Shown piece after piece: positions 1 through 10,307 of a DNA stretch of 64,000 nt (the stretch's first letter is position 1; each line of letters starts with the position of its first letter). The notes below the pieces were generated by a model. That model saw nothing but the letters and a program-made list of their open reading frames with translations, ran no database searches and was not told the origin of the DNA. The stretch spans positions 806,001-870,000 of the forward strand of contig NZ_NIWU01000001.1 in the NCBI RefSeq assembly GCF_002236105.1, written 5' to 3'. This stretch comes from Pseudomonas umsongensis (GTDB taxonomy: Bacteria; Pseudomonadota; Gammaproteobacteria; Pseudomonadales; Pseudomonadaceae). A program made the position numbers and the translations under genes.

Positions 1-17
1 GATACCCCACCGAACCC

Positions 18-116
18 TGTAGGAGCTGCCGCAGGCTGCGATCTTTTGATGTTGCTTTTGAAAGGTGCATCGAAGATCAAGATCAAAAGATCGCAGCCTG
101 CGGCAGCTCCTACGGG
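18..116. repeat. REP inverted pair (type A)
   Basis: Two inverted copies of a short unit that begins GTAGGAGCTGCCGCAGGCTG and continues into GATCTTTTGA face each other across a spacer of about 30 bases. The same unit recurs in this window near 10.05, 13.23, 51.52 and 55.57 kb, always between genes. This is the usual arrangement of Pseudomonas REP doublets, which can fold into a long hairpin in RNA or DNA. Confidence 0.9.
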
Positions 117-250
117 GAAGTGCGGCGTGCGCCGGGTTTGTGCACCGACACATGACAATTTGTATCCACCCCATAGGTCGCCGGAGCATTTCGTGGTTAA
201 CTTCTGCCTCTTCAAGATTCTCTACACCAACGTTCAGAAGGACTCCGTTC

Positions 251-751
251 ATGGCTCAAGTCACTCTTAAAGGCAACCCGGTTCAAGTCAACGGCCAACT
301 GCCTCAAGCCGGTTCCAAGGCGCCAGCCTTTTCCCTGGTTGCCGGCAATCTGTCCGACGTCACCCTGAAAGACTTTGCCGGCAAGCGCAAAGTGCTGAAC
401 ATCTTCCCAAGCATCGATACCCCGACCTGCGCCACTTCCGTGCGCCAGTTCAACGCCAAGGCGAGCAGCGTCGACAACACCGTTGTGCTGTGCATCTCCG
501 CTGACCTGCCGTTCGCCCAGGCCCGTTTCTGCGGCGCCGAAGGCCTTGAAAACGTGCAGAACCTGTCGACCCTGCGCGGTGCCGAGTTCATCGAGAACTA
601 CGGCGTTGCCATCGCCGACGGTCCGCTCAAGGGCCTGACCGCCCGTGCCGTGGTGGTTCTGGACGAGAACGACAACGTGCTGCACAGCGAACTGGTCAAG
701 GAAATCGCTGATGAGCCGAACTACGAGGCTGCACTCGCTGTCTTGAAATAA
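251..751 (+). CDS. tpx: Thiol peroxidase Tpx
   Basis: This 166-residue atypical 2-Cys peroxiredoxin reduces hydrogen peroxide and alkyl hydroperoxides with electrons from thioredoxin, in the cytoplasm or periplasmic fringe. The family signature around the peroxidatic cysteine is visible as SIDTPTC, giving Cys60, and the resolving cysteine is Cys94 in RFCGAEG. Length and the N-terminal [11 protein letters not shown] match the family. The start at 251 is chosen because AAGGA lies about nine bases upstream and because the longer reading frame beginning at 65 would translate the REP element. The gene is monocistronic: a strong hairpin follows it and the next gene starts about 180 bases later. Confidence 0.97.
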   Translation: MAQVTLKGNPVQVNGQLPQAGSKAPAFSLVAGNLSDVTLKDFAGKRKVLNIFPSIDTPTCATSVRQFNAKASSVDNTVVLCISADLPFAQARFCGAEGLENVQNLSTLRGAEFIENYGVAIADGPLKGLTARAVVVLDENDNVLHSELVKEIADEPNYEAALAVLK

Positions 752-770
752 GTACGGTTTTACAATTGTT

Positions 771-799
771 AACGGCCTGGCCCTGTCCAGGCCGTTTTC
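771..799 (+). terminator. Rho-independent terminator of tpx
   Basis: A 10-bp perfect stem, AACGGCCTGG paired with CCAGGCCGTT, closes a six-base loop and runs into TTTT, 20 bases after the tpx stop codon. Confidence 0.9.
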
Positions 800-928
800 A
801 TTTGTGTTTCAGTGTCTTGGATATATCTCCTGTTACGTAAGCCGAAGGTAAATTGCCGGTAAAGGCGCTTTGCTTCAGACCCGCCAGTGCTTATCGTTCA
901 GCCTCATGTAATAAAGCCCACGCGCCCA

Positions 929-2245
929 ATGGTTGATCACTCAATGCAATCCTCCGCTTCCCGTAGTCCCCGTCGCTGGCTGTTTGGCCTGCTTGTCCTG
1001 TTGGTCATCGCTGCCCTGTGCTGGAAGTTCTGGCCAGGCAGCGCTGCGCCGAAAGAGGGTGCGCAGCCAAAAGCCGTGGCCGGCCACACTGGCAGGTCAG
1101 GCGGGATGCGACCAGGATTCGGTGGCGCGGCAGGGCCGGTTCCGGTGCGCGTTGCGCCAGCGGTCACAGGGGATTTCCCGCTGTATTACAAGGCGCTGGG
1201 TACGGTGACGGCGCTGAACACCATCAACGTGCGCAGCCGTGTCGGCGGTGAGCTGATGAAGATCTATTTCGAGGAAGGGCAGATGGTCAAGGCTGGCGAT
1301 TTGCTGGCAGAAATCGACCCGCGCCCCTACCAGAACGCCTTGCTCCAGGCTGAAGGTACCTTGCTGCAGAACCAGGCGCAGTTGAAGAATGCCCAGGTGG
1401 ATGTCGAGCGTTATACCGGCCTGTACCGCGAGGACAGCATCGCCAAGCAGACCCTGGACACCGCCGTAGCGCTGGTCGGTCAGTTCCAGGGCACGGTCAA
1501 GACCAATCAGGCAGCGGTCAACGACGCCAAGCTCAACCTCGAATTCACCAAGATCCGCGCTCCCATCACCGGACGCGTCGGCCTGCGCCAGCTCGATGTT
1601 GGCAACCTGGTAGCGGCCAACGACACCACGGCGCTGGCCATCATCACCCAGACCCAACCGATCAGCGTGGTCTTCACCTTGCCGGAAAACAGTCTCGATG
1701 TGGTGCTGGCACGCTATCGCAGCGGCGCCAAACTGCCGGCCGAAGCCTGGGATCGCGGTGATACCAAGCTGCAAGCCACCGGCGTACTGCAGAGCCTGGA
1801 CAACCAGATCGACGTCACCACCGGTACCCTGAAATTCAAGGCACGATACGAGAACCGCGACCAATCGTTGTTCCCCAACCAGTTCGTCAATGTGCGCCTG
1901 CTGGCGGACACCCTCAAAGGCGTGGTGCTTGCGCCATCGGCGGCGATCCAGTTCGGCACCAACGGCACGTTCGTCTATGCCCTGGACGGCGACAAGAAGG
2001 TCAAGATCCGCCCACTGAAGATCGGCGCCAGCGACGGCGAAAACACCGTGGTCACCGAAGGCCTTGCCGCCGGTGATCGTGTGGTGCTGGAAGGCACCGA
2101 CCGCCTCAAGGACGGCAGCGACGTGGAAGTGGTCAATGAGCCGCAGCAAGTCCCGACCAGTCCCGCGGGCCACCTGCAGGGTAAATCGGCAGCCAACGCG
2201 CCTGAGCCGGCTGTTGCGGACAAGGCGAAAAAGGGCGGCGCATGA
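929..2245 (+). CDS. muxA: RND efflux periplasmic adaptor MuxA
   Basis: Membrane-fusion protein of a tripartite RND efflux pump, linking the two inner-membrane transporters MuxB and MuxC to the outer-membrane channel OpmB. The N-terminus has one hydrophobic segment ([16 protein letters not shown]), followed by a Gly/Pro-rich stretch, the lipoyl-like half motifs around [14 protein letters not shown] and [15 protein letters not shown] flanking an alpha-helical hairpin, and a beta-barrel domain. The frame is open from 887. ATG at 929 or at 944 is more likely than 887 because residues before the hydrophobic segment are otherwise unusual, but no strong ribosome-binding site decides between them. 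It overlaps muxB by four bases (ATGA), so translation is probably coupled. The family resembles E. coli MdtA and P. aeruginosa MuxA. Confidence 0.93.
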   Translation: MVDHSMQSSASRSPRRWLFGLLVLLVIAALCWKFWPGSAAPKEGAQPKAVAGHTGRSGGMRPGFGGAAGPVPVRVAPAVTGDFPLYYKALGTVTALNTINVRSRVGGELMKIYFEEGQMVKAGDLLAEIDPRPYQNALLQAEGTLLQNQAQLKNAQVDVERYTGLYREDSIAKQTLDTAVALVGQFQGTVKTNQAAVNDAKLNLEFTKIRAPITGRVGLRQLDVGNLVAANDTTALAIITQTQPISVVFTLPENSLDVVLARYRSGAKLPAEAWDRGDTKLQATGVLQSLDNQIDVTTGTLKFKARYENRDQSLFPNQFVNVRLLADTLKGVVLAPSAAIQFGTNGTFVYALDGDKKVKIRPLKIGASDGENTVVTEGLAAGDRVVLEGTDRLKDGSDVEVVNEPQQVPTSPAGHLQGKSAANAPEPAVADKAKKGGA

Positions 2246-5200
2246 ATCTCTCGCGGCTGTTCATCCTTCGCCCGGTAGCGACCACCCTGAGCATGCTGGC
2301 CATTATCCTGGCTGGCGTAATTGCCTATCGCTTGTTGCCGGTGTCGGCCTTGCCTCAGGTCGATTACCCGACCATCCGCGTCATGACCCTGTATCCCGGC
2401 GCGAGCCCGGATGTCATGACCAGCGCCGTGACCGCGCCGCTTGAGCGACAATTCGGGCAGATGCCCGGCCTGACCCAGATGGCGTCCACCAGCTCCGGTG
2501 GCGCTTCGGTGCTGACCCTGCGTTTCAGCCTCGACATCAACATGGACGTCGCTGAACAGCAGGTGCAGGCGGCCATCAACGCCGCGACCAATTTGCTGCC
2601 CAAGGATCTGCCGGCACCGCCGGTGTACAACAAGGTCAACCCGGCCGACACCCCCGTACTGACCCTGGCCATCACCTCCAAGACCATGCTGCTGCCCAAG
2701 CTCAATGACCTGGTCGACACCCGCATGGCGCAGAAAATCGCCCAGATCAGCGGCGTCGGCATGGTCAGCATTGCGGGCGGCCAGCGCCAGGCCGTGCGGA
2801 TCAAGGTCAATCCCGAGGCCCTGGCGGCCAACGGCCTGAACCTGGCGGACGTGCGCACCCTGATCGGCGCATCCAACGTCAACCAGCCCAAGGGCAACTT
2901 CGACGGCCCGACCCGGGTCTCGATGCTCGATGCAAACGATCAACTGACCTCGCCCAAAGACTACGCCAACCTGATCCTGGCCTACGCCAACGGCGCGCCG
3001 CTGCGGCTCAAGGACGTGGCGGAGATCGTCGACGGTGCCGAGAACGAACGTCTTGCAGCCTGGGCCAACGAAAACCAGGCGGTATTGCTGAACATCCAGC
3101 GTCAGCCCGGGGCCAACGTCATCGAGGTAGTTGACCGGATCAAGGCCTTGCTGCCGAGCATTACCGACAACCTGCCAGCTGGCCTTGACGTCACGGTGCT
3201 CACCGACCGCACCCAGACCATCCGCGCTTCGGTCACGGACGTACAGCACGAATTGCTGATCGCCATCGCCCTGGTGGTGATGGTGACCTTCCTGTTCCTG
3301 CGTCGGGCCAGTGCCACGATCATTCCGTCGGTGGCCGTGCCGCTGTCGTTGATCGGCACCTTCGGCGTGATGTACCTCGCCGGCTTCTCGGTCAATAACC
3401 TGACCCTGATGGCCCTGACCATCGCCACCGGTTTTGTGGTGGACGATGCGATCGTGATGCTGGAAAACATTTCCCGGTTCATCGAAGAGGGCGACAGCCC
3501 GATGAACGCGGCGCTCAAGGGCGCCAAGCAGATCGGTTTCACCCTGATCTCCCTGACCCTGTCGCTGATAGCCGTGCTGATCCCGTTGTTGTTCATGGCC
3601 GACGTGGTGGGGCGGCTGTTCCGCGAATTCGCCATCACCCTGGCGGTGGCTATCCTGATTTCCCTGGTGGTGTCCCTGACCCTGACGCCGATGATGTGCG
3701 CGCGGCTGCTCAAGCGTGAACCCAAGGAAGCGGAGCAGGGGCGTTTCTATCGAGCCAGTGGCGCGGTAATTGATTGGATGATCGCAGCTTACGGGCGAAA
3801 GTTAACGTGGGTTCTCAAGCATCAGCCGCTGACGTTGCTGGTGGCCGTCGCCACCCTGGCGTTGACCGTGTTCCTGTACATGGTGGTGCCCAAGGGGTTC
3901 TTTCCGGTACAGGACACTGGGGTGATCCAGGGCATTTCCGAGGCACCGCAGTCGATTTCCTTCGCGGCGATGAGCGAACGTCAGCAGGAACTGGCCAAGG
4001 TGATCCTGGCTGACCCGGCGGTGGAGAGTCTTTCGTCCTACATCGGCGTCGACGGTGACAACTCGACGCTCAACAGCGGCCGTCTGCTGATCAACCTCAA
4101 GTCCCACAGCGACCGAGATCTGAGCGCGATGCAAGTGATCGCTCGCTTGCAACCGGAACTGGACAAACTGGTCGGTATTCGCCTGTTCATGCAACCGGTG
4201 CAGGACCTGACCATCGAGGATCGGGTCAGCCGAACGCAGTACCAGTTCAGCATGTCGTCGCCGGATTCCGAACTTCTCACCCTGTGGAGCGGGCGCCTGG
4301 TCGAAGCGTTGGCCCAGCGGCCGGAACTGACCGATGTCGCCAGCGACTTGCAGGACAAGGGCTTGCAGGTCTACCTGGTGATTGATCGCGACGCCGCGTC
4401 GCGGGTCGGGGTATCGGTGTCGGACATCACCGACGCGCTGTACGACGCCTTCGGCCAGCGGCAGATTTCCACCATCTACACCCAGGCCAGCCAGTACCGC
4501 GTGGTGTTGCAATCGCAGTCCGGCGAGAAGATCGGCCCACAGGCGCTGGACCAGATCCACGTCAAGACCGGCGATGGCGGGCAGGTGCGCCTGTCCAGCC
4601 TGGCGCACGTCGAAGAGCGCCAGGCGCAACTGGCGATTACTCACATCGGCCAGTTCCCGGCGGTGATGATGTCGTTCAACCTGGCCCCCGGCGTGGCGCT
4701 GGGGCATGCGGTAGAGATCATCGAACAGGTGCAGCAGGACATCGGCATGCCGATCGGCGTGCAGACCCAGTTCCAGGGCGCGGCCGAAGCGTTCCAGGCG
4801 TCGCTGTCGAGCACCTTGCTGCTGATCCTGGCGGCGGTGGTGACCATGTACATCGTGCTGGGCGTGCTCTACGAGAGCTATATCCACCCGATCACCATTC
4901 TGTCGACCTTGCCCTCGGCGGCCGTCGGCGCGTTGTTGGCGCTGATCCTCAGTGGCAATGACCTGGGGATGATCGCGATCATCGGCATTATCCTGCTGAT
5001 CGGTATCGTGAAGAAAAACGCGATCATGATGATCGACTTCGCCCTAGACGCTGAACGCAATCAGGGCATGGACCCGCAAACGGCGATCTACCAGGCGGCC
5101 CTCCTGCGTTTCCGGCCGATCCTGATGACCACCCTGGCGGCCTTGTTCGGCGCGGTGCCGTTGATGCTGGCCACTGGCTCTGGCGCGGAACTGCGCCAGC

Positions 5201-5337
5201 CGCTGGGCCTGGTGATGGTCGGCGGCTTGCTGTTGAGCCAGGTGCTGACCCTGTTCACCACGCCAGTAATCTACCTGTACTTCGACCGCCTCGGTCGACG
5301 TTTTGGCAAAACCGACGTTCAGGAGACGGCGGTATGA
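2242..5337 (+). CDS. muxB: RND multidrug transporter MuxB
   Basis: First of two RND proton/drug antiporters in a MuxABC-OpmB (MdtABC-like) pump. It has 1031 residues, the normal RND length. A first membrane helix near residues 10-30 is followed by a large periplasmic loop, then a block of helices carrying [16 protein letters not shown], whose paired aspartates in helix 4 relay protons. A second periplasmic loop and a second helix block ([18 protein letters not shown]) complete the duplicated fold. The gene starts inside the end of muxA. It is separated from muxC by 115 bases filled by a REP doublet. In this family the two transporters are thought to assemble as a heterotrimer, so muxB and muxC are probably both required. 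Confidence 0.95.
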   Translation: MNLSRLFILRPVATTLSMLAIILAGVIAYRLLPVSALPQVDYPTIRVMTLYPGASPDVMTSAVTAPLERQFGQMPGLTQMASTSSGGASVLTLRFSLDINMDVAEQQVQAAINAATNLLPKDLPAPPVYNKVNPADTPVLTLAITSKTMLLPKLNDLVDTRMAQKIAQISGVGMVSIAGGQRQAVRIKVNPEALAANGLNLADVRTLIGASNVNQPKGNFDGPTRVSMLDANDQLTSPKDYANLILAYANGAPLRLKDVAEIVDGAENERLAAWANENQAVLLNIQRQPGANVIEVVDRIKALLPSITDNLPAGLDVTVLTDRTQTIRASVTDVQHELLIAIALVVMVTFLFLRRASATIIPSVAVPLSLIGTFGVMYLAGFSVNNLTLMALTIATGFVVDDAIVMLENISRFIEEGDSPMNAALKGAKQIGFTLISLTLSLIAVLIPLLFMADVVGRLFREFAITLAVAILISLVVSLTLTPMMCARLLKREPKEAEQGRFYRASGAVIDWMIAAYGRKLTWVLKHQPLTLLVAVATLALTVFLYMVVPKGFFPVQDTGVIQGISEAPQSISFAAMSERQQELAKVILADPAVESLSSYIGVDGDNSTLNSGRLLINLKSHSDRDLSAMQVIARLQPELDKLVGIRLFMQPVQDLTIEDRVSRTQYQFSMSSPDSELLTLWSGRLVEALAQRPELTDVASDLQDKGLQVYLVIDRDAASRVGVSVSDITDALYDAFGQRQISTIYTQASQYRVVLQSQSGEKIGPQALDQIHVKTGDGGQVRLSSLAHVEERQAQLAITHIGQFPAVMMSFNLAPGVALGHAVEIIEQVQQDIGMPIGVQTQFQGAAEAFQASLSSTLLLILAAVVTMYIVLGVLYESYIHPITILSTLPSAAVGALLALILSGNDLGMIAIIGIILLIGIVKKNAIMMIDFALDAERNQGMDPQTAIYQAALLRFRPILMTTLAALFGAVPLMLATGSGAELRQPLGLVMVGGLLLSQVLTLFTTPVIYLYFDRLGRRFGKTDVQETAV

Positions 5338-5350
5338 CGGCATGCACAAC

Positions 5351-5442
5351 CTGTGGGAGCGAGCCTGCTCGCGAAAGCGGTGGGTCGGTGAGCATCGATG
5401 TTGAACGTGCAGGCCTCTTCGCGAGCAGGCTCGCTCCCACAG
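5351..5442. repeat. REP inverted pair (type B) inside the mux operon
   Basis: CTGTGGGAGCGAGCCTGCTC and its inverse flank a spacer of about 45 bases. The doublet occupies almost the whole gap between muxB and muxC, so it would be transcribed within the mux messenger and could affect its stability or the MuxB:MuxC ratio. Similar type B units occur near 14.8, 53.0 and 57.1 kb. Confidence 0.9.
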
Positions 5443-5452
5443 AGGTGGGTCA

Positions 5453-8400
5453 ATGAACCTCTCGGGACCTTTCATCAAGCGCCCGGTCGCAACCATGCTG
5501 CTGAGCTTGGCCATTATGCTCCTGGGCGGTGTAAGTTTCGGCCTGTTGCCGGTCTCACCCCTGCCGCAAATGGACTTCCCGGTGATCGTGGTGCAGGCCA
5601 GCCTGCCGGGCGCCAGCCCCGAGGTCATGGCCTCGACGGTGGCGACCCCGCTGGAACGTTCCTTCGGCGCCATCGCCGGGGTCAACACCATGAGCAGCCG
5701 CTCCAGCCAGGGTTCGACCCGGGTCATCCTGCAATTTGACCTCGACCGCGACATCAACGGCGCGGCGCGGGAAGTGCAGGCGGCGATCAACGCCTCGCGC
5801 AACCTGCTGCCCAGCGGGATGCGCAGCATGCCGACCTACAAGAAGATCAACCCGTCCCAGGCACCGATCATGGTGCTGTCGCTGACCTCGGACGTGCTGG
5901 AAAAAGGCCAGCTCTATGACCTGGCCTCGACGATCCTGTCCCAGAGCCTGTCGCAGGTGCAGGGCGTTGGCGAAGTGCAGATCGGCGGCAGCTCCCTGCC
6001 GGCGGTGCGCATCGAACTTGAGCCCCAGGCGCTCAACCAGTACGGCGTGGCCCTGGACGATGTGCGCAACACCATCGCCAATGCCAACGTGCGCCGGCCC
6101 AAGGGTTCGGTCGAAGACGATCAACGCTTGTGGCAGGTACAGGCCAACGATCAGCTGGAAAAAGCCAAGGACTACGAGTCGCTGATCATCCACTACGCGG
6201 ACGGCGCAGCCCTGCGCCTGAAGGATGTGGCCAAGGTCAGCGACGGCGTCGAGGATCGCTACAACAGCGGCTTCTTCAATAACGATTCGGCGGTACTGCT
6301 GGTGATCAACCGCCAGGCCGGTGCCAACATCATCGAGACGGTCAACGAGATCAAGGCCCAGTTGCCGGCGTTGCAGGCCGTGCTGCCGGCCAGCGTCAAG
6401 CTGAACCTGGCCATGGACCGCTCGCCGGTGATCAAGGCCACGCTGCACGAGGCGGAGATGACCCTGCTGATCGCCGTGGCGCTGGTGATCCTGGTGGTGT
6501 TCCTGTTTCTCGGCAACTTTCGCGCCTCGCTGATCCCGACCCTGGCGGTGCCGGTATCGCTGGTCGGCACCTTTGCCGTGATGTACCTCTATGGCTTCTC
6601 GCTGAACAACCTGTCGCTGATGGCGTTGATCCTGGCCACCGGGCTGGTGGTGGACGATGCCATCGTGGTGCTGGAGAACATCTCTCGGCACATCGACGCG
6701 GGTGTACGACCGATGAAGGCGGCGTACCTCGGCGCCCAGGAAGTCGGCTTTACCCTGCTATCGATGAACGTGTCGCTGGTGGCGGTGTTCCTGTCGATCC
6801 TGTTCATGGGCGGGATCATCGAGAGCCTGTTCCGCGAGTTCTCCATCACCCTGGCGGCGGCTATCGTGGTGTCGCTGGTGGTCTCGCTGACCTTGACGCC
6901 GATGCTCTGCGCCCGTTGGCTCAAGCCGCACACGCCAGGCCAGGAAAACCGCCTGCAACGCTGGAGTCAGCAGGCCAACGAATGGATGGTCGGCAAATAC
7001 GCCACCAGCCTTGACTGGGTGTTGCGCCACCGTCGCCTGACCTTGCTCAGTTTATTCGTGACAATTGGCGTTAATATTGCGCTGTATGTTGTTGTTCCTA
7101 AAATATTTCTTCCTCAGCAAGACACTGGCCAACTGATCGGTTTCGTGCGTGGCGATGACGGTTTGTCGTTCAGTGTGATGCAACCGAAAATGGAGACCTT
7201 CCGCCGCGCCGTGCTCAAGGACGAAGCCGTTGAAAGCGTCGCCGGTTTCATTGGTGGCAGCAACGGCACCAACAACGCGTTCATGCTGGTGCGCCTCAAA
7301 CCCATCAAGGAACGCAACCTTTCCGCGCAGAAGGTCATTGAACGCCTGCGCAAGGAAATGCCCAAGGTTGCCGGTGCGCAACTGATGCTGATGGCCGACC
7401 AGGACCTGCAGTTTGGCGGTGGCCGCGAACAGACCTCGTCGCAATATTCCTACATCCTGCAAAGCGGTGACCTGGGGGCGCTGCGCGAGTGGTATCCAAA
7501 AGTGCTGACGGCGCTCAAGGCGCTACCGGAACTGACCGCGATCGATGCCCGCGAAGGCCGGGGCGCCCAGCAGGTGAAGTTGATCGTCGATCGCGACCAG
7601 GCCAAGCGCCTGGGCGTGGACATGGCGATGGTCACGGCGGTGCTCAACAACGCCTATGCCCAGCGGCAGATTTCGACCATCTACGACAGCCTCAACCAGT
7701 ATCAGGTGGTGATGGAGGTCAATCCCAAGTACGCCCAGGACCCGATCACGCTCAAACAGGTGCAGGTGATCACCGCGGACGGCGCGCGGATTCCGCTGTC
7801 GACCATCGCCCATTACGAGAACAGCCTGGCAGACGATCGGGTTAGCCATGAAGGCCAGTTCGCCTCGGAAAGCATCGCCTTCGACATGGCCGAAGGCGTG
7901 ACCGTGGAGCAGGGCAGTGCCGCCATCGAGCGAGCGATTGCTTTGGTGGGCCTGCCGGAAGACGTCATCGCGAAAATGGCCGGCACCGCCGATGCCTTCG
8001 CCGCGACCCAGAAAAGCCAGCCGTGGATGATCCTTGGCGCGCTGGTGGCGGTGTACCTGGTGCTGGGCGTGCTATATGAGAGCTACATTCATCCGCTGAC
8101 CATTCTGTCCACCTTGCCTTCGGCGGGTGTCGGCGCGTTGCTGTCGATCTACGCCCTGGGCGGTGAGTTCAGCCTGATCTCGTTGCTCGGCCTGTTCCTG
8201 TTGATCGGCGTGGTGAAGAAGAACGCCATCCTGATGATCGACCTGGCGTTGCAGCTTGAGCGGCATCAGGGCATGGCGCCGCTGGAGTCGATTCGCAACG
8301 CGTGCCTGCAACGTTTGCGGCCGATTTTGATGACGACCCTTGCCGCGATCCTCGGCGCCTTGCCGCTGTTGCTGAGCCGCGCGGAAGGTGCGGAAATGCG

Positions 8401-8560
8401 CCAACCGCTTGGCCTGACCATCATCGGCGGACTGATCTTCAGCCAGGTGCTGACCCTTTACACCACCCCGGTGGTCTATCTCTATCTCGACAAACTGCGC
8501 CATCGCTTCAACCACTGGCGTGGGGTGCGTACCGATGCTGCTTTGGAAACTCCGCTATGA
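5453..8560 (+). CDS. muxC: RND multidrug transporter MuxC
   Basis: Second RND transporter of the MuxABC-OpmB pump, 1035 residues. The proton-relay segment GLVVDDAIVVLENISRHI is intact, as are both helix blocks and the two large periplasmic loops. It is clearly a paralogue of the preceding MuxB: N-terminal segments MNLSxxFIxRPVAT and C-terminal segments [17 protein letters not shown] match almost residue for residue. The ATG at 5453 lies directly after the REP doublet, with GAGGTGGG as the ribosome-binding site. The stop codon overlaps the opmB start in ATGA. A short stretch near 7070-7110 is AT-richer than the rest but keeps the frame. Confidence 0.95.
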   Translation: MNLSGPFIKRPVATMLLSLAIMLLGGVSFGLLPVSPLPQMDFPVIVVQASLPGASPEVMASTVATPLERSFGAIAGVNTMSSRSSQGSTRVILQFDLDRDINGAAREVQAAINASRNLLPSGMRSMPTYKKINPSQAPIMVLSLTSDVLEKGQLYDLASTILSQSLSQVQGVGEVQIGGSSLPAVRIELEPQALNQYGVALDDVRNTIANANVRRPKGSVEDDQRLWQVQANDQLEKAKDYESLIIHYADGAALRLKDVAKVSDGVEDRYNSGFFNNDSAVLLVINRQAGANIIETVNEIKAQLPALQAVLPASVKLNLAMDRSPVIKATLHEAEMTLLIAVALVILVVFLFLGNFRASLIPTLAVPVSLVGTFAVMYLYGFSLNNLSLMALILATGLVVDDAIVVLENISRHIDAGVRPMKAAYLGAQEVGFTLLSMNVSLVAVFLSILFMGGIIESLFREFSITLAAAIVVSLVVSLTLTPMLCARWLKPHTPGQENRLQRWSQQANEWMVGKYATSLDWVLRHRRLTLLSLFVTIGVNIALYVVVPKIFLPQQDTGQLIGFVRGDDGLSFSVMQPKMETFRRAVLKDEAVESVAGFIGGSNGTNNAFMLVRLKPIKERNLSAQKVIERLRKEMPKVAGAQLMLMADQDLQFGGGREQTSSQYSYILQSGDLGALREWYPKVLTALKALPELTAIDAREGRGAQQVKLIVDRDQAKRLGVDMAMVTAVLNNAYAQRQISTIYDSLNQYQVVMEVNPKYAQDPITLKQVQVITADGARIPLSTIAHYENSLADDRVSHEGQFASESIAFDMAEGVTVEQGSAAIERAIALVGLPEDVIAKMAGTADAFAATQKSQPWMILGALVAVYLVLGVLYESYIHPLTILSTLPSAGVGALLSIYALGGEFSLISLLGLFLLIGVVKKNAILMIDLALQLERHQGMAPLESIRNACLQRLRPILMTTLAAILGALPLLLSRAEGAEMRQPLGLTIIGGLIFSQVLTLYTTPVVYLYLDKLRHRFNHWRGVRTDAALETPL

Positions 8561-10038
8561 CTGACCGTTCGCTATTCAACCTGGCTGCACCGCTGATCAG
8601 CGCTCGAGGGTCGCGGTTGCTGAGCCTGTCGCTGTGCGTCGCGATGCTCAGTGCCTGCGCCATCGGCCCGGATTACCAGCGCCCGCAAACCGCAGAACCT
8701 GCGCAGTACAAGGAAGCAGCCGGCTGGCGCCAGGCCAACCCGAGCGATTCCCTGGCTCGCGGTGCGTGGTGGGAGCTGTACGGCGACCGGCAACTCAATG
8801 GCTTGATCGAGAAGCTCAACAGCGCCAACCAGACCGTTGCCCAGTCCGAAGCCCAGTACCGCCAGGCCCAGGCCTTGGTACGTAGCGCCCGTGGCGCGTT
8901 TTTTCCGACGGTGGACCTGACACTGGGGAAAAACCGCTCCAGCCAGGGTACCGGCAGTAGCAGTTCCAGCCTGACCAGTTCGTCCAGCGGTATTCGAGAC
9001 ACCTACACCGCCCAGGCCGGGGTCAGTTGGGAGGCCGATGTCTGGGGCAAGTTGCGCCGTGGTCTTGAAGCCGACACCGCCAATGCCCAAGCGAGTTTTG
9101 CCGACCTGGCGGCGATGCGCCTGAGCCAGCAGTCGGAGCTGGTGCAGAACTACCTGCAGTTGCGGGTGATCGACGAGCAGAAACGCTTGCTTGAAGCGAC
9201 TGTCGCGGCCTACCAGCGTTCGCTGAAAATGACCGAAAACCAGTACCGTGCCGGGGTATCCGGCAAGGACGCGGTGGCCCAGGCCCAGACGCAACTCAAG
9301 GGCACCGAGGCAGACATGGTCGATCTGATCTGGCAACGCGCGCAGTTGGAAAACGCCATCGCGGTGCTGATCGGCTTACCACCGGCCGAATTCAGCCTGG
9401 CGGAAACACAAACGATCCCAGCCTTGCCCGAGGTGCCGCTGAGCCTGCCTTCGCAACTGCTGGAACGCCGGCCTGACATTGCTTCGGCTGAACGCTCGGT
9501 CATCGCCGCCAACGCCAACATCGGCGTGGCCAAGGCCGCCTATTACCCGGACCTGACCCTGAGTTTGAACGGTGGCTACAGCAGCAGCACGTCGAAAGAC
9601 CTGTTCAGCCTGCCGAACCGTTTCTGGTCGGTCGGCCCGCAACTGGCAATGACCCTGTTCGACGGTGGGCAGCGTTCGGCGGAAGTGGACCGTAGCGAAG
9701 CAGCCTATGACGAAACCGTGGCCAAATATCGCCAGACTGTACTCGACGGTTTCCGGGAGGTGGAAAACTATCTGGTCCAGCTCAAGGTGCTGAAGGACGA
9801 AGCCGTGGTGCGACAACAGGCGTTGGACGCAGCCCGTGAGTCGTTGCGACTGACCGAGAACCAGTACAAGGCGGGGGTGATCGCTTATCTGGATGTAGTG
9901 GTGGTCCAGGCCGCGGCTTTGAGCAATGAACGCAGTAACCTGGACCTGTTGCAGAGCCGCCTGATCGCCAGCGTGCAGTTGATTGCGGCCCTGGGCGGCG
10001 GCTGGGACGGCCAGCTTCAGGTGACTGATAACCCCTGA
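8557..10038 (+). CDS. opmB: Outer-membrane efflux lipoprotein OpmB
   Basis: TolC/OprM-family channel that completes the Mux pump. The 493-residue product begins with a lipoprotein signal whose lipobox is LSAC, so the mature protein starts at a lipidated cysteine followed by AIGPDYQRP, typical for NodT-type outer-membrane factors. Two OEP repeats are visible, each with long coiled helices and the recurring phrase TENQYKAGV or TENQYRAGV. The start overlaps the muxC stop by four bases, which fixes the choice over the longer frame that reaches back into muxC. A type A REP doublet follows immediately and may end the transcript. Confidence 0.95.
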   Translation: MTDRSLFNLAAPLISARGSRLLSLSLCVAMLSACAIGPDYQRPQTAEPAQYKEAAGWRQANPSDSLARGAWWELYGDRQLNGLIEKLNSANQTVAQSEAQYRQAQALVRSARGAFFPTVDLTLGKNRSSQGTGSSSSSLTSSSSGIRDTYTAQAGVSWEADVWGKLRRGLEADTANAQASFADLAAMRLSQQSELVQNYLQLRVIDEQKRLLEATVAAYQRSLKMTENQYRAGVSGKDAVAQAQTQLKGTEADMVDLIWQRAQLENAIAVLIGLPPAEFSLAETQTIPALPEVPLSLPSQLLERRPDIASAERSVIAANANIGVAKAAYYPDLTLSLNGGYSSSTSKDLFSLPNRFWSVGPQLAMTLFDGGQRSAEVDRSEAAYDETVAKYRQTVLDGFREVENYLVQLKVLKDEAVVRQQALDAARESLRLTENQYKAGVIAYLDVVVVQAAALSNERSNLDLLQSRLIASVQLIAALGGGWDGQLQVTDNP

Positions 10039-10050
10039 CGCCACCCCTCA

Positions 10051-10137
10051 CTGTAGGAGCTGCCGCAGGCTGCGATCTTTTGACGTTGCTTTTTAAAAAC
10101 AAGATCAAAGGATCGCAGCCTGCGGCAGCTCCTACAG
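10051..10137. repeat. REP inverted pair (type A)
   Basis: Same unit as at 18-116, placed 12 bases after the opmB stop codon. The two arms are separated by about 25 bases. It is in the position expected for a transcript end. Confidence 0.9.
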
Positions 10138-10307
10138 GGATTAACATGTGCCGATGGAGTTAATGTAAAACCTTAAAACAAGCGTTTCATCGCCTTGCTG
10201 GCCTTTTGCTCATTTTGTGAGTGCGTTCTCATTTGGAATCAGTACAATCCCTCGGATTTACACCTCCGAGAACGGAAGCAGTACGGAGGTGATTGCGAGA
10301 CATCTCC

